DNA of 64,000 bases from Thermothelomyces thermophilus ATCC 42464 (lineage: Eukaryota > Ascomycota > Sordariomycetes > Sordariales > Chaetomiaceae): the NCBI RefSeq assembly GCF_000226095.1, contig NC_016476.1:1240001-1304000 (forward strand), given 5' to 3'. The position numbers were made by a program, and so were the translations under genes. The notes under the pieces are model-generated. The model did not search any database and was not told where the DNA came from. It saw only the letters and a list, made by a program, of their open reading frames with translations. The first letter of the stretch is position 1. The number at the start of each line of letters is the position of its first letter. Shown here piece by piece: positions 31,645-43,100 of this stretch.

Positions 31645-34600
31645 ATGGTTTAGAACAGAGGTAACTTTGACCTTAATATCGATATAGCTACTAACGTTAT
31701 AGCCGAACAGCTGCTCGCTTAGCTTAGTCAACTCTAGCAGCGGATCTAGGAGTTAGACCTAAGAGATAAGGCCGTTTAAGCCTAAATTAAGGAACTCGAG
31801 AACGGCGAAAAGTACTTGTAGAAGTTAGTTAACGAGGCCTATACTAAAATTAAGGCGCTCGAGACTGCCAAAGCGAGCCATATTAAGATCGAACTACCTA
31901 GCAAATACGGAGGAACTAAAGAGGATCTCGTAGGATTCCTAACGAACCTTCGATCCTACTTCTAGCTTAATAATGACAAGTTTCTAGATAATGAAGCTAA
32001 AGTCCTCTATATAGCTATAAAACTAGAGGGCAAGGTACTTAGATAGTTTAAGCCTATATAGAATAACTATCTTACTAAGGAAGACGAAGATAACCGAGAT
32101 ACGTTTATGTAAGCAGTCTTTCGATTCTATAATCGTTTTAAAGAAGAGCTTTGAAAGGTCTTTAGTAATAAAGATAAGAAAATTTATATATAAGAAAGAC
32201 TTGCTAATCTCTGATAGACTAAGTTAGCAGCCTCCTATATCGTATAGTTTAAATAGGATATACTTAAGTCTTAGCTTAACGACGAAGCGTCAATATAACT
32301 ATTCTATAATAGCTTAAAGGAAAAGGTTAAAGATAAGCTATATAAGTACGATCGGCCTAAGACTCTAGATAAATATATTATATAGGCTATTAGAATCAAT
32401 AATTAACTCTATATATAAGAGTAGTAGAAACGAGGTCGAATAAATAGAACTATAGTTAAGGCTAATAACAAGAAAAAGCGAGTATATATTAGTACCTTAT
32501 ATAGGATATACCCTAGAGCTATAGATATAAATATAGTATAGAAGTAGGACTAGAAGAAGACGACTAAAGACAAGTCTAATATTACCTACTATAACTATAG
32601 AAAGAAAGGGCATTATAAGCGAGAATGTCAAAGCCTAAAGAAAGAGTAGAAGACAGTCCCTAGAAAGGAAATTACGGTTATTAACAAAACTACTAAGGAC
32701 GTTATCGAAGTAGTAGCTATAAGCTACAAAGACAGGGGCAGTGATACGGATAGTCTCGGATACGATGGCAATGGTAAAGACAAACAAGCACTATACTCCG
32801 AACTAGTTACTATAGACCTAGAGATAGGTCTTGCCGAATAGAACATGGTAGGAGAGTATATACCGCCAATTTCGATTCTCCTAGCCTTAAGGCAATAAGG
32901 TTTTATAGTTACGTAGAAATAGAATAGATCGTAGACAACCGACACCTAAGGAATCGAAAGACCTAGACTTAATATTCTATTTCTCTAGGAACAAATCGAA
33001 TAGTACTGTAATAAAGTTTTCTGACTTAATACGGAGCTATATAAACGGGATAGACGTTTGACTTGACTCGCCTAGTAAAGCGATAAAATGAGGGACGAGA
33101 TAAGGGAACTTTGATATATTATAGAAACTATTAAAGGAGAACAGCCTATAATATATGATAGGCCTGATAGCTACGCCAAGTACCTTGATGACTAGTAACT
33201 TAGTAATAATATACGGAACCTAGAATACTAGTTTATATGTACGAACCGCGGAAAAGACGAGCGTATGTAGGAAAGCTACTAGAAAAAACACTCTTTAGCA
33301 TTAGAGTACCTATAGTCTATATATAATAGGAAAGATTTAGGAAAGAATTCTAATACCTCCTAGGTAATACTATATAACTATACCTTTGATATAAGGTATA
33401 TATATAAGTGCCCTAGTTCTAGTATATAATATATAGATGCCGATACTACTTCTACGACAAATTCAAAAATAATTACTAGCCGACCTAATAAAGAAATGAA
33501 GATAGAAGCCTCTACCCTATAGAATAGGTCTATAATATAGGAAATAGAGCAGCCGAATTGTTCTAGAAGATCAAAGCCTGTAATCTAGAAGGCATTACGA
33601 TAGTTCTAAGACAAGCCTAGCCTAGGTACTACGGAACAGGACGAGATATATAGGACTCGTACTAGAGCAATGACTATCTCCATTACGCGGACGAAAAGAA
33701 ATCGCGAATTTAGGAGCTTTAGATAAAGCTATAGTATATATGATAAAAAGCAGAACAGACTTAATGATAGGAAGCTATAAGCATTTAATGGCTTACGGAA
33801 ATAAATATAATTAATAAAGCCGCTATTAGCCAAATAACTAAAGAGGTTAGCATTAACCTAGGAAACGGGTTAGGGCCCTTCGAGGGGCCTAGAAACTATT
33901 AACGCCTATATAGTGGCAAGTGGTAGCGTAGTATAGGAGGAACTAGCATAAGAGACCACTATATTAAGACCTCCTAGTAGAAACATAGAAAATCGCCAAA
34001 ATCTTTAGACGACGGCGGCAAGACAAGCGACTATAGATAATAGCATAATAGAAATAGTATAAAATGCTCGTACTAGTAAATAGTAGAGCAGAGATAAATC
34101 TGATTTCGCCGATACTTGTAAATTAGCTATAGATACCCTAGAGAATGAAGCGGAAGTATAGCATAGTCAAAGGGCTATTTCCGATGTAATAGGTATGTAA
34201 GGAGACTAAACCGATCGATATTACTATAGTAGGAAAGACTATAATAGTTATATTTAGCATTATAGATATAGGTAACGATGAAGATATAATATTAGAGTTA
34301 CTATAGTATAAAGATTATAACCTAGACATTAGCTAGAAGAATAGTAGCTACTTATAACCCCGAATAGAGTTATATTTGACTAGTAAGATAGGGAGTATAT
34401 AAGGATTACAAGCAGATAATACTTAAAGGAAGGCATATCCTATAGATCTACTATAAGAGATAGATAGTAGTAGGCAGACTATTATAGACTCTAGAAGAGG
34501 CGGTATAACGATATTAATATCATGATAGGAGGAACGAGCTAAACTACCGATAGCTATTCTCTCCGTTAACGAATGCGGAGCACTATAATTAGAGTAATAG

Positions 34601-37600
34601 GTTAAGATAGGAGAAATCGCTAGCATTGCTATAGATAGAACCAAGTTCGTATACTATTAGAAAACCGAGAGACAAGATAAGACTAGGGAAGTACTAGAAG
34701 AATATAAAGAACACCTAGCATTTAAACCGAAGTATCTGGAAGGATTACTAGAATATGGCCTATAGGATTATAAGATTAAGCTTAAGGAAGGAGCATGACT
34801 AAAGTTCTTTAAGATTTACTATATAAGCTAGATATCGAATGAAGAACTTAAGCAATATTTAGAGGAGAACCTTCGAAGAGGATATATTCGCCTATTGATA
34901 TAGCTAGCAGGCTACCTAATTCTATTTATACCTAAGAAAGATAGAAAGCTACGGTTATATATTAACCATCGGCAACTTAACAAACAGACCGTGAAAAACC
35001 GATACCTATTACTGCTAATCTTATAGCTCCGAGATTAGTTAGTAGGAGCCTAATATTTTACGCGTCTTAACTTGCTATCGGCCTATAACTATATATAGAT
35101 TAAAGAAGGCAATAAGTAGAAAACGGCCTTTAGGATACCCTATAGCCACTATAAGTACCTCGTCATGCCATTCGGACTTACAAACACGCTGGTAACGTTC
35201 TAAGCCCTAATTGATCAAGCTATCTAACCCTTTCTTGACGAATTTATAGTATATTATCTCGATAATATACTTATCTTCTCTAAGACGATAGATAAATACC
35301 AAAAGCACGTAAAAGTAGTGCTAGACACGCTATACGCGTATAAGCTATCAGTTAACAAGGAAAAGAGCGAATTCTATATTAGGAAAATGGTATTTCTAGG
35401 ATATAAAATATCCTTAGGACAAATCTAGATAGAACCTTTAAAGGTTAAAGCTATCAAGGAGTAGCTATAACTAACGTTAGTTACGGAAATACGAAGCTTT
35501 ATCGGATTTATAAACTTCTATTAAATGTTTATTAGGAACTTTAGAGCGATTATACGACCTTTATACAAACTTATTAAGAAGAATACTGAATTCTAATAGG
35601 AAGAATAGTACAAGTAAGCATTTACGTAGATCTGTGACGCCATTACTAAAGATCTAGTACTAGTATTACCAGACCCTAAGAAGCCATTTAAGGTAGAAAC
35701 GGACGCTTTAGACTACGCTATCGGAGGACAATTAGGACAATAAGACGAATAAGGAAAGCTATATCTTATAGCCTTCTTTTTAAAGAAGCTCGATAGACTA
35801 TGTCTTAATTATCTAATCTATAACAAAGAACTACTTACGATTATTAAAGCTTTCAAAGAATAGCGACTATACCTTAGTAGTACGATTAAACCGGTACAAG
35901 TATATACGGATTATAAGGATTTATGATACTTTACGACGATAAAGGAGCTTAATAGACGACAAATACAATAGGTAGAATTCCTTATAGAATTTAATTTTGA
36001 GATCTGCTATAAGAAAGGTAAAGAGAACATATAAGCAGATGCTTTAAGCCGACGAATGGATTATACGGAAGGATAAATAGAAACAATACCACCGTTATTT
36101 AAGGAATAAACAGACGGAACGCTATATTACAAAACGTAGATACCTATAGAAGATAATCTACTTGACTCGTTCCTAGAATATTATATAATCTTTTAAGAAG
36201 AAAGGATTAACAAGATATAGTATCAAGTAGTACCCGGACTACTAGTACCTAACGGAGTGGAAGAAAGAGATAGGAAACTCTAGTACCGAGGCAAAGTATA
36301 TATCTACGACTAGGATTAATAGCTATAGATAATTCGAGAACTCTACAAGTCGAAACTCGGAGGATATAAGGGGGTTATAAAGACTATTGTATAAGTCAGG
36401 AAACATTACGACTTTCTATAGTTAACGGCACGAGTTAGGGAAGTCATATAGAACTATAACATTTGCAATCGAAGCAAAATGGTATAATATAAGCTGTATA
36501 GGCTACTTTAGCTACTACTAATAGCTGACAAACTATAGAGCTCGGTTATAATAGACTTTATTATAAAGCTGCTAGAATCTAAAGATATAGCTATAGGAGT
36601 GATCTATAATAGCATTCTCACTATGGTAGATTGCCTGACTAAATAGATATACTTCTTTCCCTATAAGGAATCCTAGATAGCTAAATAGCTAGTAGACGTA
36701 ATCTATCGGCAAATTACATTAGTATATACTTGGCCGTAAGAATGGATTACCAATAGAGATACCAAGTTCGCGTCGAAGTTCTAGCAAGCATTAATGTAAC
36801 GATTAGGCATTAATAATAAGCTATTAATAGCATATTACCTGTAGACTGACGGACAAATAGAGCGATTGAACTAAGTTATTAAGCAGTATCTCCATTCTTA
36901 TATTAACTACTAGTAAGATAATTAGGTTATACTATTACTAATAGTATAACTCGCTTACAATATAACACTAACAGAAACGACTAAAATTATACCGTTCTTC
37001 GCGAACTATAGATATAAAGTAGACCTTAGGCAAGGACTAGAGGTTATAGTGCCAAGAGCAATAGTCAAAGTAGAATAGATATACGTACTATATAAGAAGC
37101 TTAAAAAGGAACTCGAGTTTATTAGGACTAGAATAAAGAACAACTATAATAAATATAGGCTCGAGGGACCTTGCCTAGAGAGGGGAGACAAAGTCTACCT
37201 AATTGTACGAAACCTATAAACCAAATAACTAAGCACGAAGCTAGACTTTAAGAAGGTCGGACCCTTCGTTATCAAAGAACGAATTTCGACATCTAACTAC
37301 CGACTATCGTTACTATCATCTATACGACTACAGACGGATGTTTTTTATATTTCGCTTCTCGAACTAGTACCGAAAAACGCTAAGGTTACTATATATATTG
37401 AAGCAAAAGATAAAGAAGAAGAATAAGACGTTGAAGAAATTCTGGATTTATATATTATTAATAGGGAACTGTAGTATCTGATTAAATAGCTCGATTTCGG
37501 ATTAGAAGATAACTTATGGAAACTAGTTAAGAACTTAAACTGCCCTAAGAAACTAGAACAGTTCTATTAGTAGAATCTAGATTAGCTAAAGGCAAACCTA

Positions 37601-37620
37601 AGATAGAACCAAAAATAGCG
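31645..37620 (+). pseudogene. element 1 gag-pol with chromodomain, RIP-inactivated
   Basis: Gag begins MV-stop at 31,645 and shows the coiled-coil and capsid-type region; a matching element 2 segment is open at 45,585-45,821. The CCHC knuckle reads Tyr-x2-Tyr-x4-His-x4-Cys (codons at 32,587, 32,596, 32,611 and 32,626): both first Cys codons became TAC/TAT. The RT contains the VMPFGLTN block near 35,165 and a YLDD site reading LDN at 35,258-35,266 (Asp to Asn). RNase H, the integrase and the GDKVYL block follow. A chromodomain-like segment near 37,430-37,600 ends with an LNCPKKLEQFY stretch. Dozens of TAG/TAA stops replace Gln and Trp codons, so no product can be made. Confidence 0.88.
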
Positions 37621-37649
37621 CCCTAGTTAATAACGTCGACGCTACTATT

Positions 37650-38137
37650 AAATTACACGATAGCCCCTGATTCCTACTATTCTACTACCTCTAATTCGTC
37701 TAGACTTGACAAACCCTATATAACTATATCTACCCCTTTCTCTACTAGGAACTCTCGTTATTTACGAACCCGAGTTAGATAGGCCAACGCCTTAGAAGCT
37801 TTATATTAATATTCTTGTAACAAGGCTTCGGCCTCTTTCTCTTTAGCCTTTAAACGACGTTACTCGCGTATAATACGATCTACTACGTTACGATTAGAGA
37901 CGTACCCTCGTAAGAAAACGGGAACTTATAAGAGGAAACTAGAACGCCAGAACCATCATAAGCATAACCCTAACGTATATAAGCCTCGTAGCGACGAGAT
38001 TTTTCAATCATTTTACATACTTGGTTATACTCTACGTAATAGGAACACGCTATCACTACGAACCCGTAATCGCAAATAAACTAAGCTAAACGCTTATAAC
38101 GAATAGACGCTAGAGATCTATACGCGTTAGACGGTAT
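37650..38137 (-). pseudogene. Cys-rich antisense frame of element 1
   Basis: On the strand opposite to gag-pol, between the chromodomain and the 3' LTR, a frame runs from about 38,137, where the start codon reads ATA (ATG damaged by RIP). It matches the antisense frame of element 2 around a Cys-x-x-x-V core followed by VCKMI and a region in which Tyr codons stand at several Cys positions. Stops are TAG. The 3' limit is approximate. The function is unknown; the Cys pattern suggests a zinc-binding module. Confidence 0.5.
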
Positions 38138-38230
38138 AATTAATAGTATAAAGGGTAATAAGAGGCTAAGGAGAAAAATATATATAAGGAATATAAGGGA
38201 TATTAGCACTATTTGAAACGACCTAAAGAG

Positions 38231-38249
38231 GGCTTTTAGGTTAAAAGCC
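38231..38249. other. hairpin near the polypurine tract of element 1
   Basis: Perfect 8-bp inverted repeat (GGCTTTTA / TAAAAGCC) with a 3-base loop, a few bases before the purine-rich tract. Element 2 has the equivalent at 39,351-39,369 with G:C pairs where this copy has A:T. Confidence 0.6.
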
Positions 38250-38266
38250 TTAGAGGGAAGGCATCA

Positions 38267-38685
38267 TGTCACGGAAATATATATATAGATGCTGCCTAAG
38301 CTACTGGCACAAACAGGCTAATTAAGTCGAAAGAACGAAGGGACTAATTATAATATAGGAAGCATAGTGATCACTACGCTTACCAGCGATTAGGGTGATC
38401 ACTACTATATGATCACTTACGATTACCGTGATCAGGAGTAATTACTAGGATTATATATATATATAGATAGTCACTCGTTACGGTAGACTCTAAGAGTTTA
38501 CTAGTGATAGTAACTCACAATCATAGTACTTATACCAAGCATTGCTAATTACTATAAGAGATAACTCTAGTGTTGTTATAAACCCTTTGGCTTTACCGAA
38601 TCCCTTAGACGACCTGCCTGCTTGTCTTGCTTAATCTACCTTCGTCTGAACCCTTTTAGAAGAAGTCTAAGTTAGATTTGTTACA
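38267..38685 (+). repeat. 3' LTR of element 1
   Basis: 419 bp. Carries mainly C-to-T changes relative to the 5' LTR. Confidence 0.92.
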
Positions 38686-38690
38686 AGTAG

Positions 38691-38886
38691 TAATTAACCT
38701 TCTCTTTGTTTTATAGCTATTTGCTTGACTAGATAAGGTCCCTAGGCTTGTAAGCCTTCCTCCTACCTCTGCCTTTCCTTATAGGAGGTTACTAAATAGC
38801 TTCTCCTTTACTTTTACGTTCTAGAGGGTACGTTAGCTAATCCGGACTTTGCTTAATGCTCTACCCCTCTAGCCTAGCTAGGTATA
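38691..38886 (-). pseudogene. copia fragment between elements 1 and 2
   Basis: 196 bp of copia sequence isolated between two insertions, including one copy of the element 2 target duplication (GTATA, 38,882-38,886). It belongs to the linker between integrase and RT and carries no recognisable domain by itself. Confidence 0.75.
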
Positions 38887-39333
38887 TATGACGAACCCAG
38901 CTCAGACTTCTTCTAAAAGGGTCCAGACGGAGGTAGGTAAAGCAGGACAAGCAGGCAGGTCGTCTAAGGGATTTGGTAAAGCCAAAGGGTTCATAACAAC
39001 ACTTAGAGTTGCCTCTCACAGTAATCAGCAATGCTTGGTATAAGTACTATGATTGTGATTGTTACCACTGGTGAACTCTCAGAGTCCACTCAACAAGTGA
39101 CTAGCTAGCTATATATATACAATTGTCTGCCCCTCTTCAATAGTTATCACTAGTACCATTTCTCCTTTCACTCCGTGATTCCGCGTTATCGACGGTAATA
39201 TGTTATTATCACCAGTGAAGACCTTAGTCTTGGCGGTGATAATCTTCTAATTGGTCCGTTAAGTGATTAGCTATCGGAATGTCCTGTGTCCTAGCTATAG
39301 CCTGCCAGGCCGTCTATATACTTATCTGTGACA
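38887..39333 (-). repeat. 3' LTR of element 2
   Basis: 447 bp. The outer (left) two thirds keep C where the other copy has T; the inner end is the more mutated part. Confidence 0.92.
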
Positions 39334-39350
39334 CGATGCCCCTCCTCTAA

Positions 39351-39369
39351 GGCTTTCGACCCGAAAGCC
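39351..39369. other. hairpin near the polypurine tract of element 2
   Basis: Inverted repeat GGCTTTCG / CGAAAGCC with a 3-base loop, immediately next to the polypurine tract. Conserved in element 1. Confidence 0.65.
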
Positions 39370-39459
39370 CTCTTAGGCCGTTTCAAATAGTGCTAATACC
39401 CTTTACTTGTGAGTATTACATTCTTCCTGTTTCTGCGTTATGGTCGCCATGTTGACAAG

Positions 39460-40110
39460 ATGCCGGTAGAGAAACGGAAGTTGTATTCTACACGTTACTA
39501 TGCTTCCCTTGCTTAGAACATTGCTAAGAACGGTTTTATCGTTATGCCTTGCTCTTAGTATGTGTCACAAGGTCTTGTCTATAAAATGATCGCGCGTATA
39601 AAGCGTTACAAGGCTTGTATTTGTTAAGGTTGTTCTTATAATAGCTTAGGCATCCTGCTTTTTTCCTATAAGCTTGTCTCTTTTTTTTTTTTTTTTAAGT
39701 ATAATTCCTAATGTTCGTTCTAGTAGATTATATTCTCTAGGAGTAGCGTCGTATCAAGGATGCTAAGCGTCGTGCCGAGCTTAAGCTAGATAAATCCTAA
39801 CGCCGTTTAGAAGAAGCTTAGCACGAGTTGTCCGAAAAGCTTATATAGCTCCGGCGTCTTCGTCAGTAGAAGGAGTTTTTGGTGGAGAAAGGTTCCGATA
39901 TAGTGGCACGTAGTCTATTAACCTTGGACGAGTTAGAGGCGGTTAAGCGATAAGAGCGGCAAGAGGCGCCTGCTATACCCTCGTTAGAGATTAATGATAC
40001 TACTAATGCTATCGACTAGGGCGTCGTCTTTAGTTCTGTCTTGGGTTTTCCTTTAGTCGATCCGGGTTCTACTGGTAGAACTGTTCTAGTTTCTTAAGGC
40101 AGTTTAAGTT
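39460..40110 (+). pseudogene. Cys-rich and coiled-coil antisense frame of element 2
   Basis: Opposite to gag-pol, an ATG at 39,460 opens a frame (MPVEKRKLYSTRYYASLA, then a TAG) with a Cys-rich region: CS near 39,545, several Cys/Tyr positions and a KMI core. The frame changes after a T-rich stretch near 39,681-39,696. A small intron ending in TTCTAG near 39,725 is the likely cause. The second part is a charged coiled coil (RRIKDAKRRAELKLDKS and on), then LTLDELEAVKR and an acidic end overlapping the chromodomain end of pol. Stops are almost all TAG/TAA. I recall database proteins of this type annotated as hypothetical in many filamentous fungi (memory, not checked). The function is unknown. 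Confidence 0.55.
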
Positions 40111-43100
40111 CTTAACTAGCTCCTATAAGTTGTCCTCTAATCTAAAATCAAGCCATTTAACTAGATACTATAGTTCCCTATTGATAATATATAAATCTAG
40201 AATTTCTTTAACGTCCTATTCTTCCTCTTTGTCCTCTACTTCAATATATATAGCAACCTTAGCGTTTTTCGGTGCTGGTTCGAGAAGTGAAATATAAAAA
40301 ACATCTGTCTATAGTTGTATAGATGATAGTAACGATAGTCGGTAGTTAGATGTCGAAATTCGTTCTTTGATAACAAAGGGTCCGATCTTCTTAAAGTCTA
40401 GCTTTGTGCTTGGTTGTTTGGTTTGTAAATTTCGTGCGATTAGGTAGACTTTGTCTCCCCTCTCTAGGCAAGGTCCCTCGAGCCTATGTTTGTCGTAGTA
40501 GTTCTTTATTCTAGTCTTGACAAACTCAAGTTCCTTTTTAAGCTTTTTATATAGTGTGTACATTTGTTCTGCTTTGACTACTGCTCTTGGTACTATAACC
40601 TCTGGTCCTTGCCTAAGGTCTGCTTTATATCTGTAGTTTGCGAAGAACGGTATAACTTTGGTTATTTCTATTAGCGTTATATTATAAGCGAGTTATACTA
40701 TTAGTAATAGTATAACCTAGTCGTTTTACTAGTAGTTAATGTAAGAGTAAAGGTACTGCTTAATAACTTGGTTTAGTCGCTCTATTTGTCTGTTAGTCTA
40801 TAGGTAATATGCCGTTAATAGCTTGCTATTAATGCCTAATCGTTACATTAACGCTTACCAGAACTTCGACGCGAACTTCGTATCTCTGTCGGTAATCCAT
40901 TCTTACAGCCAAGCATATACTAATATAACTTGCCGATAGATCACGTCTACTAACTGTTCCGCTATCTAGGACTCCTTATAGGGAAAGAAGTATACCTACT
41001 TGGTCAAGCGATCTACTATAGTAAGAATACTATCGTAGGTTACTCCTATAGCTATGTCCTTAGATTCTAGTAGCTTTGTAATAAAGTTTATCGTAACTAA
41101 ACTCTATAGTTTGTCAGCTATTAGTAATGGCTAAAGTAGCCTATACGGCTTATATTGTACCGTTTTGCTTCGATTGTAAATGTTATAGTTCCGTACGACT
41201 TCCTTAACTCATGCCGTTAACTATAGAAAGTCATAGTGTTTCTTGACTTATACGACAGTCTTCGTGACTCCTTTATATCCTCCGAGTTTCGACTTGTAGA
41301 GTTCTCGAATCATTTGCAGCTATTAATCTTTATCGTAGATATACGCTTTGCCTCGGTACCAGAGTTTTCCATCTCTTTCTTTTACTCTATTAGGTACTAG
41401 TAGTCTAGGTGCTACTTGATATTATACCTCGTTAATCCTTTCTTCTCGAAAGATTGTATAGCATTCTAGGAACGAGTCGAGTAGATCATCTTCTACGGGT
41501 GTCTACGTTTCGTAATATAGCGTTCCATCTGTCTGTTCCTTAAACAACGGTAGTATCGTTCCCGTTCGTCCTTCCATATGATCCGTTTATCGACTTAAGA
41601 TATCTACTCGTACGTTCTCTTTGCCCTTCTTGTAGCAGATCTCAAAGTTAAATTCCGCGAGGAATTCTGCCTATCGTATTTATCATCCGTTGAGCTCCTT
41701 TGTCGTCGTAAAGTATTATAAATTCTTGTGATCTATATATACTTATACCGGTTTAATCGTACTACTAAGGTATAGTTGCCATTCCTTAAAAGCTTTAACA
41801 ATCGCAAGTAGTTCCTTGTTATAGATTAGGTAATTAAGATATAGTCTATCGAGCTTCTTTAAAAAGAAGGCTATAGGATGTAGCTTTCCTTATCTATCTC
41901 GTTATCCTAATTATCCTCTAATGGCATAGTCTAAAGCGTCCGTTTCTACCTCGAATGGCTTCTTAGGGTCTGGCAATACTAGTATTAAATCTTTAGTAAT
42001 AGCGTTACAGATCTACATAAATGCTTGCTCGTATCGCTCTTCCCATTGGAATTTAGCGTTCTTCCTAGTAAGTTTATATAAAGGTCGTGCGATCGCTCCA
42101 AAGTTCCTAATAAATATCTGGTAGAAGTTTGCAAATCCGATAAAGCTTCGTACTTCCGTAACTGACGTCGGTCGTGGCCAATTCTTGATAGCTTTAATCT
42201 TTAAAGGTTCCATCCGGATTTGTCCTAGGGATATTTCATATCCCAAAAAGACTATCTTCCTAATATAGAATTCGCTCTTTTCCTTGTTAACTAATAGCTT
42301 GTACGTATATAGCACGTCTAGCACTACTTTTACGTACTTCCGGTGTTTATCTATTATCTTAGAGAAGATAAGTATATTATCGAGATAACATACTATAAAT
42401 TTGTCGAGAAAGGGTCAGATAGCTTGATTAATTAGGGCTTAGAACGTTGCCGGCGCGTTCGTAAGTCCAAATAGCATAACAAGGTACTCGTAGTAGCTAT
42501 AGGGTATCCTAAAGGCCGTTTTCCACTTATCGCTTTCTTTGATCTGTATATAGTTATAGGCCGATAGCAAGTCAAGATACGTAAAATATTAGGCTCCTGC
42601 TAACTAATCTTAGAGCCGTAAGATTAGCAGTAACGGGTATCGGTTTTTCACGGTCTGTTCGTTAAGTTGCTAATAGTCGACATATAACCATAGCTTTCCG
42701 TCTTTCTTAGGCACAAACAGAATTAGGTAGCCTGCTAGCGATATCAACGGGCAGATATGTCCTCTTCGAAGGTTCTCCTCCAAATATCGCTTAAGTTCTT
42801 CGTTCTGTATCTGGCTTGTATAGTAAATCTTAAAGAACTTCAATTGTACTCCTTCCTTAAGCTTAATCTTATAATCCTATAGGCCATATTCTAGTAGTCC
42901 TTCTAGATGTTTCGGTTCGAATGCTAGATATCCTTTGTATTCCTTCGGTACTTCCCTAGTCTTGTCTCATCTCTTAGTTTTCTAGTAGTATACGAACTTG
43001 GTTCCGTTTATAGCGATACTAGCGATTTCTTCTGTCTTAGCCTACTGCTCTAGTTACAGTGCTCCGCATTCGTTAACAGAGAGAACAGCTATCGGCGGTT

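Larger units (their letters stand above)
31199..38685 (+). mobile_element. element 1: Ty3/gypsy chromovirus with 419-bp LTRs
   Basis: LTRs at 31,199-31,617 and 38,267-38,685 have equal length, and the intact end reads TGTCAC...TTACA. Flanking pentamers are AATAG (31,194-31,198) and AGTAG (38,686-38,690), a 5-bp target duplication with one G-to-A change. Between the LTRs are gag (ATG at 31,645), a CCHC knuckle at 32,587-32,628, protease, RT, RNase H, integrase and a C-terminal chromodomain, in the gypsy order PR-RT-RH-IN. The purine-rich tract before the 3' LTR is AGAGGGAAGGCATCA. Inserted in the copia RT-side linker. Total 7,487 bp. Confidence 0.93.

Noticed and set aside
32724-34644. Open frames of 73 codons on the minus strand inside element 1 (32,724-32,945 and 34,423-34,644), and their mirrors in element 2 (42,998-43,219 and 44,701-44,922).
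   Set aside because: They are shadows opposite to gag-pol, left open because RIP stops arise on the coding strand; their match between elements only reflects the homology of gag-pol.
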